In this document: in pieces, positions 63,366 to 64,000 of the stretch | Layout: the number at the start of each line of letters is the position of its first letter | Position numbering within the stretch: position 1 is the stretch's first letter | DNA from: Streptomyces sp. DH12 | GTDB taxonomy: Bacteria; Actinomycetota; Actinomycetes; Streptomycetales; Streptomycetaceae | Direction: 5' to 3' | Assembly (NCBI RefSeq): GCF_020873895.1 | Contig: NZ_JAHWGT010000009.1 | Coordinates: 124,001 to 188,000, forward strand | DNA length: 64,000 nucleotides | The notes under the pieces: generated by a model | The model's input: only the letters and a program-made list of their open reading frames with translations | What the model was told of the DNA's origin: nothing | Databases searched by the model: none | Made by a program: the position numbers and the translations under genes

Positions 63366-64000
63366 ATGTACCACCCCACTGTCGCCCGGCTCACCTACCG
63401 CGGCCTCCTCGGCCGCCGCCGGGCAGCGATCCTCTTCGTGCTGCCCGTCCTCCTGCTGGCCATCGCGGTCGCCGTACGCGTCTTCAACGGCGCGGACGAC
63501 CAGATCGCCGCCGACCTCCTCGGCGGTTTCGCGCTCGCCACGATGGTGCCGCTCATCGCCGTCATCGCCGGCACCGGCGCGATCGGCCCGGAGATCGACG
63601 ACGGCTCGATCGTGTACCTGCTGTCCAAGCCGGTGAAGCGGCCCACGATCATCCTCACCAAGCTGACCGTCGCCATCGCCGTGACCATGGTCTTCTCGGC
63701 CCTCCCCACCCTCGTCGCCGGGTTCGTCCTCAACGGCAACGGCCAGCAGGTCGCCGTCGCCTACACGGTCGCCGCGCTGGTCGCGTCGATCGCGTACAGC
63801 GCCCTGTTCCTGCTGCTCGGCACGGTCAGCCGGCACGCCGTCGTCATCGGCCTCGTCTACGCCCTGGTGTGGGAGTCGCTCTTCGGCAGCGTGATCTCCG
63901 GGGCGCGGACCCTGAGCGTCCAGCAGTGGGCGCTGGCCGTCGCTGAGAAGGTCACCCGCGGGGAGGGGCTCGTCTCCTCCGACGTGGCCCTGCCGGTCGC
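63366..64000 (+). CDS. ABC transporter permease (second system), cut by window edge
   Basis: An open frame from ATG 63366 to the right edge (over 210 codons), starting MYHPTVARLTYRGLLGRRRA, with helices such as ILFVLPVLLLAIAVAVRVF and LATMVPLIAVIAGTGAIGPE. It has EIDDGSIVYLLSKPVKRPTI, typical of ABC-2-type permeases. GGGAGCC precedes the ATG. The 3' end is outside the window, so length and C-terminus cannot be judged. Confidence 0.88.
   Translation, partial: MYHPTVARLTYRGLLGRRRAAILFVLPVLLLAIAVAVRVFNGADDQIAADLLGGFALATMVPLIAVIAGTGAIGPEIDDGSIVYLLSKPVKRPTIILTKLTVAIAVTMVFSALPTLVAGFVLNGNGQQVAVAYTVAALVASIAYSALFLLLGTVSRHAVVIGLVYALVWESLFGSVISGARTLSVQQWALAVAEKVTRGEGLVSSDVALPV

Overview
The window is very GC-rich (codon third positions are almost always G or C) and gene-dense. 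Its gene order (sigM, pseudokinase, murJ, DUF6049, cca ... ino1 ... femX, rpsF-ssb-rpsR-rplI, dnaB ... ssgR-ssgA ... thiC ... cydA-cydB-cydCD) is the one known from the origin-proximal core of Streptomyces chromosomes. SsgA/SsgR, found in sporulating actinomycetes, and seven perfect plus two near-perfect copies of the Streptomyces ParB site parS (GTTTCACGTGAAAC) support this. The parS sites are denser in the left half and stop at 48.7 kb, so oriC probably lies to the left, outside the window.

Layout. 0-7 kb: a leftward cell-wall cluster of a DUF6049 surface protein, the lipid II flippase MurJ, a membrane pseudokinase and the start of sigM; the CCA-adding enzyme diverges from it. 8.5-18.9 kb: an MFS permease, a PadR-ino1 pair (inositol phosphate synthesis) with a PadR-type palindrome, a class A penicillin-binding protein, a GT87 membrane glycosyltransferase, an alanine-racemase-like protein and FemX. 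19.5-24.7 kb: the rpsF-ssb-rpsR-rplI operon, a MATE exporter and the replicative helicase dnaB, whose upstream region carries several DnaA boxes. 24.7-25.7 kb is gene-poor apart from a small Imm10-like gene. 25.7-34.7 kb: mostly single accessory genes (LysE exporter, GPP34 protein, serine hydrolase, GNAT, flavohemoprotein, NUDIX, LysR, cystathionine gamma-synthase/lyase-like enzyme, membrane protein, cupin).

34.8-45.4 kb: a DUF5326 protein, the sporulation pair ssgR-ssgA, a YibE/F membrane protein, thiC behind a TPP riboswitch, a metallophosphatase, a LacI regulator and a HisC-type aminotransferase. 46-52.4 kb: the cytochrome bd operon cydA-cydB-cydCD behind a perfect Rex operator. 52.5-60.3 kb: an M23 peptidase, a HAD hydrolase, an F420-type luciferase-like oxidoreductase, KptA, a MerR regulator, and a hydrolase-dehydrogenase fusion (EphD-like) coupled to an M24 peptidase. 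The right end holds two ABC ATPase/permease pairs, the last gene being cut by the window edge.

I see no prophage, insertion sequence, CRISPR array, tRNA or rRNA. Most of the window is conserved core chromosome. The best leads are in the non-coding DNA: a parS-like palindrome inside the variable arm of the thiC riboswitch, parS palindromes that double as terminator-like stems or lie in coding sequence, and DnaA-box clusters upstream of dnaB and between kptA and the merR gene.
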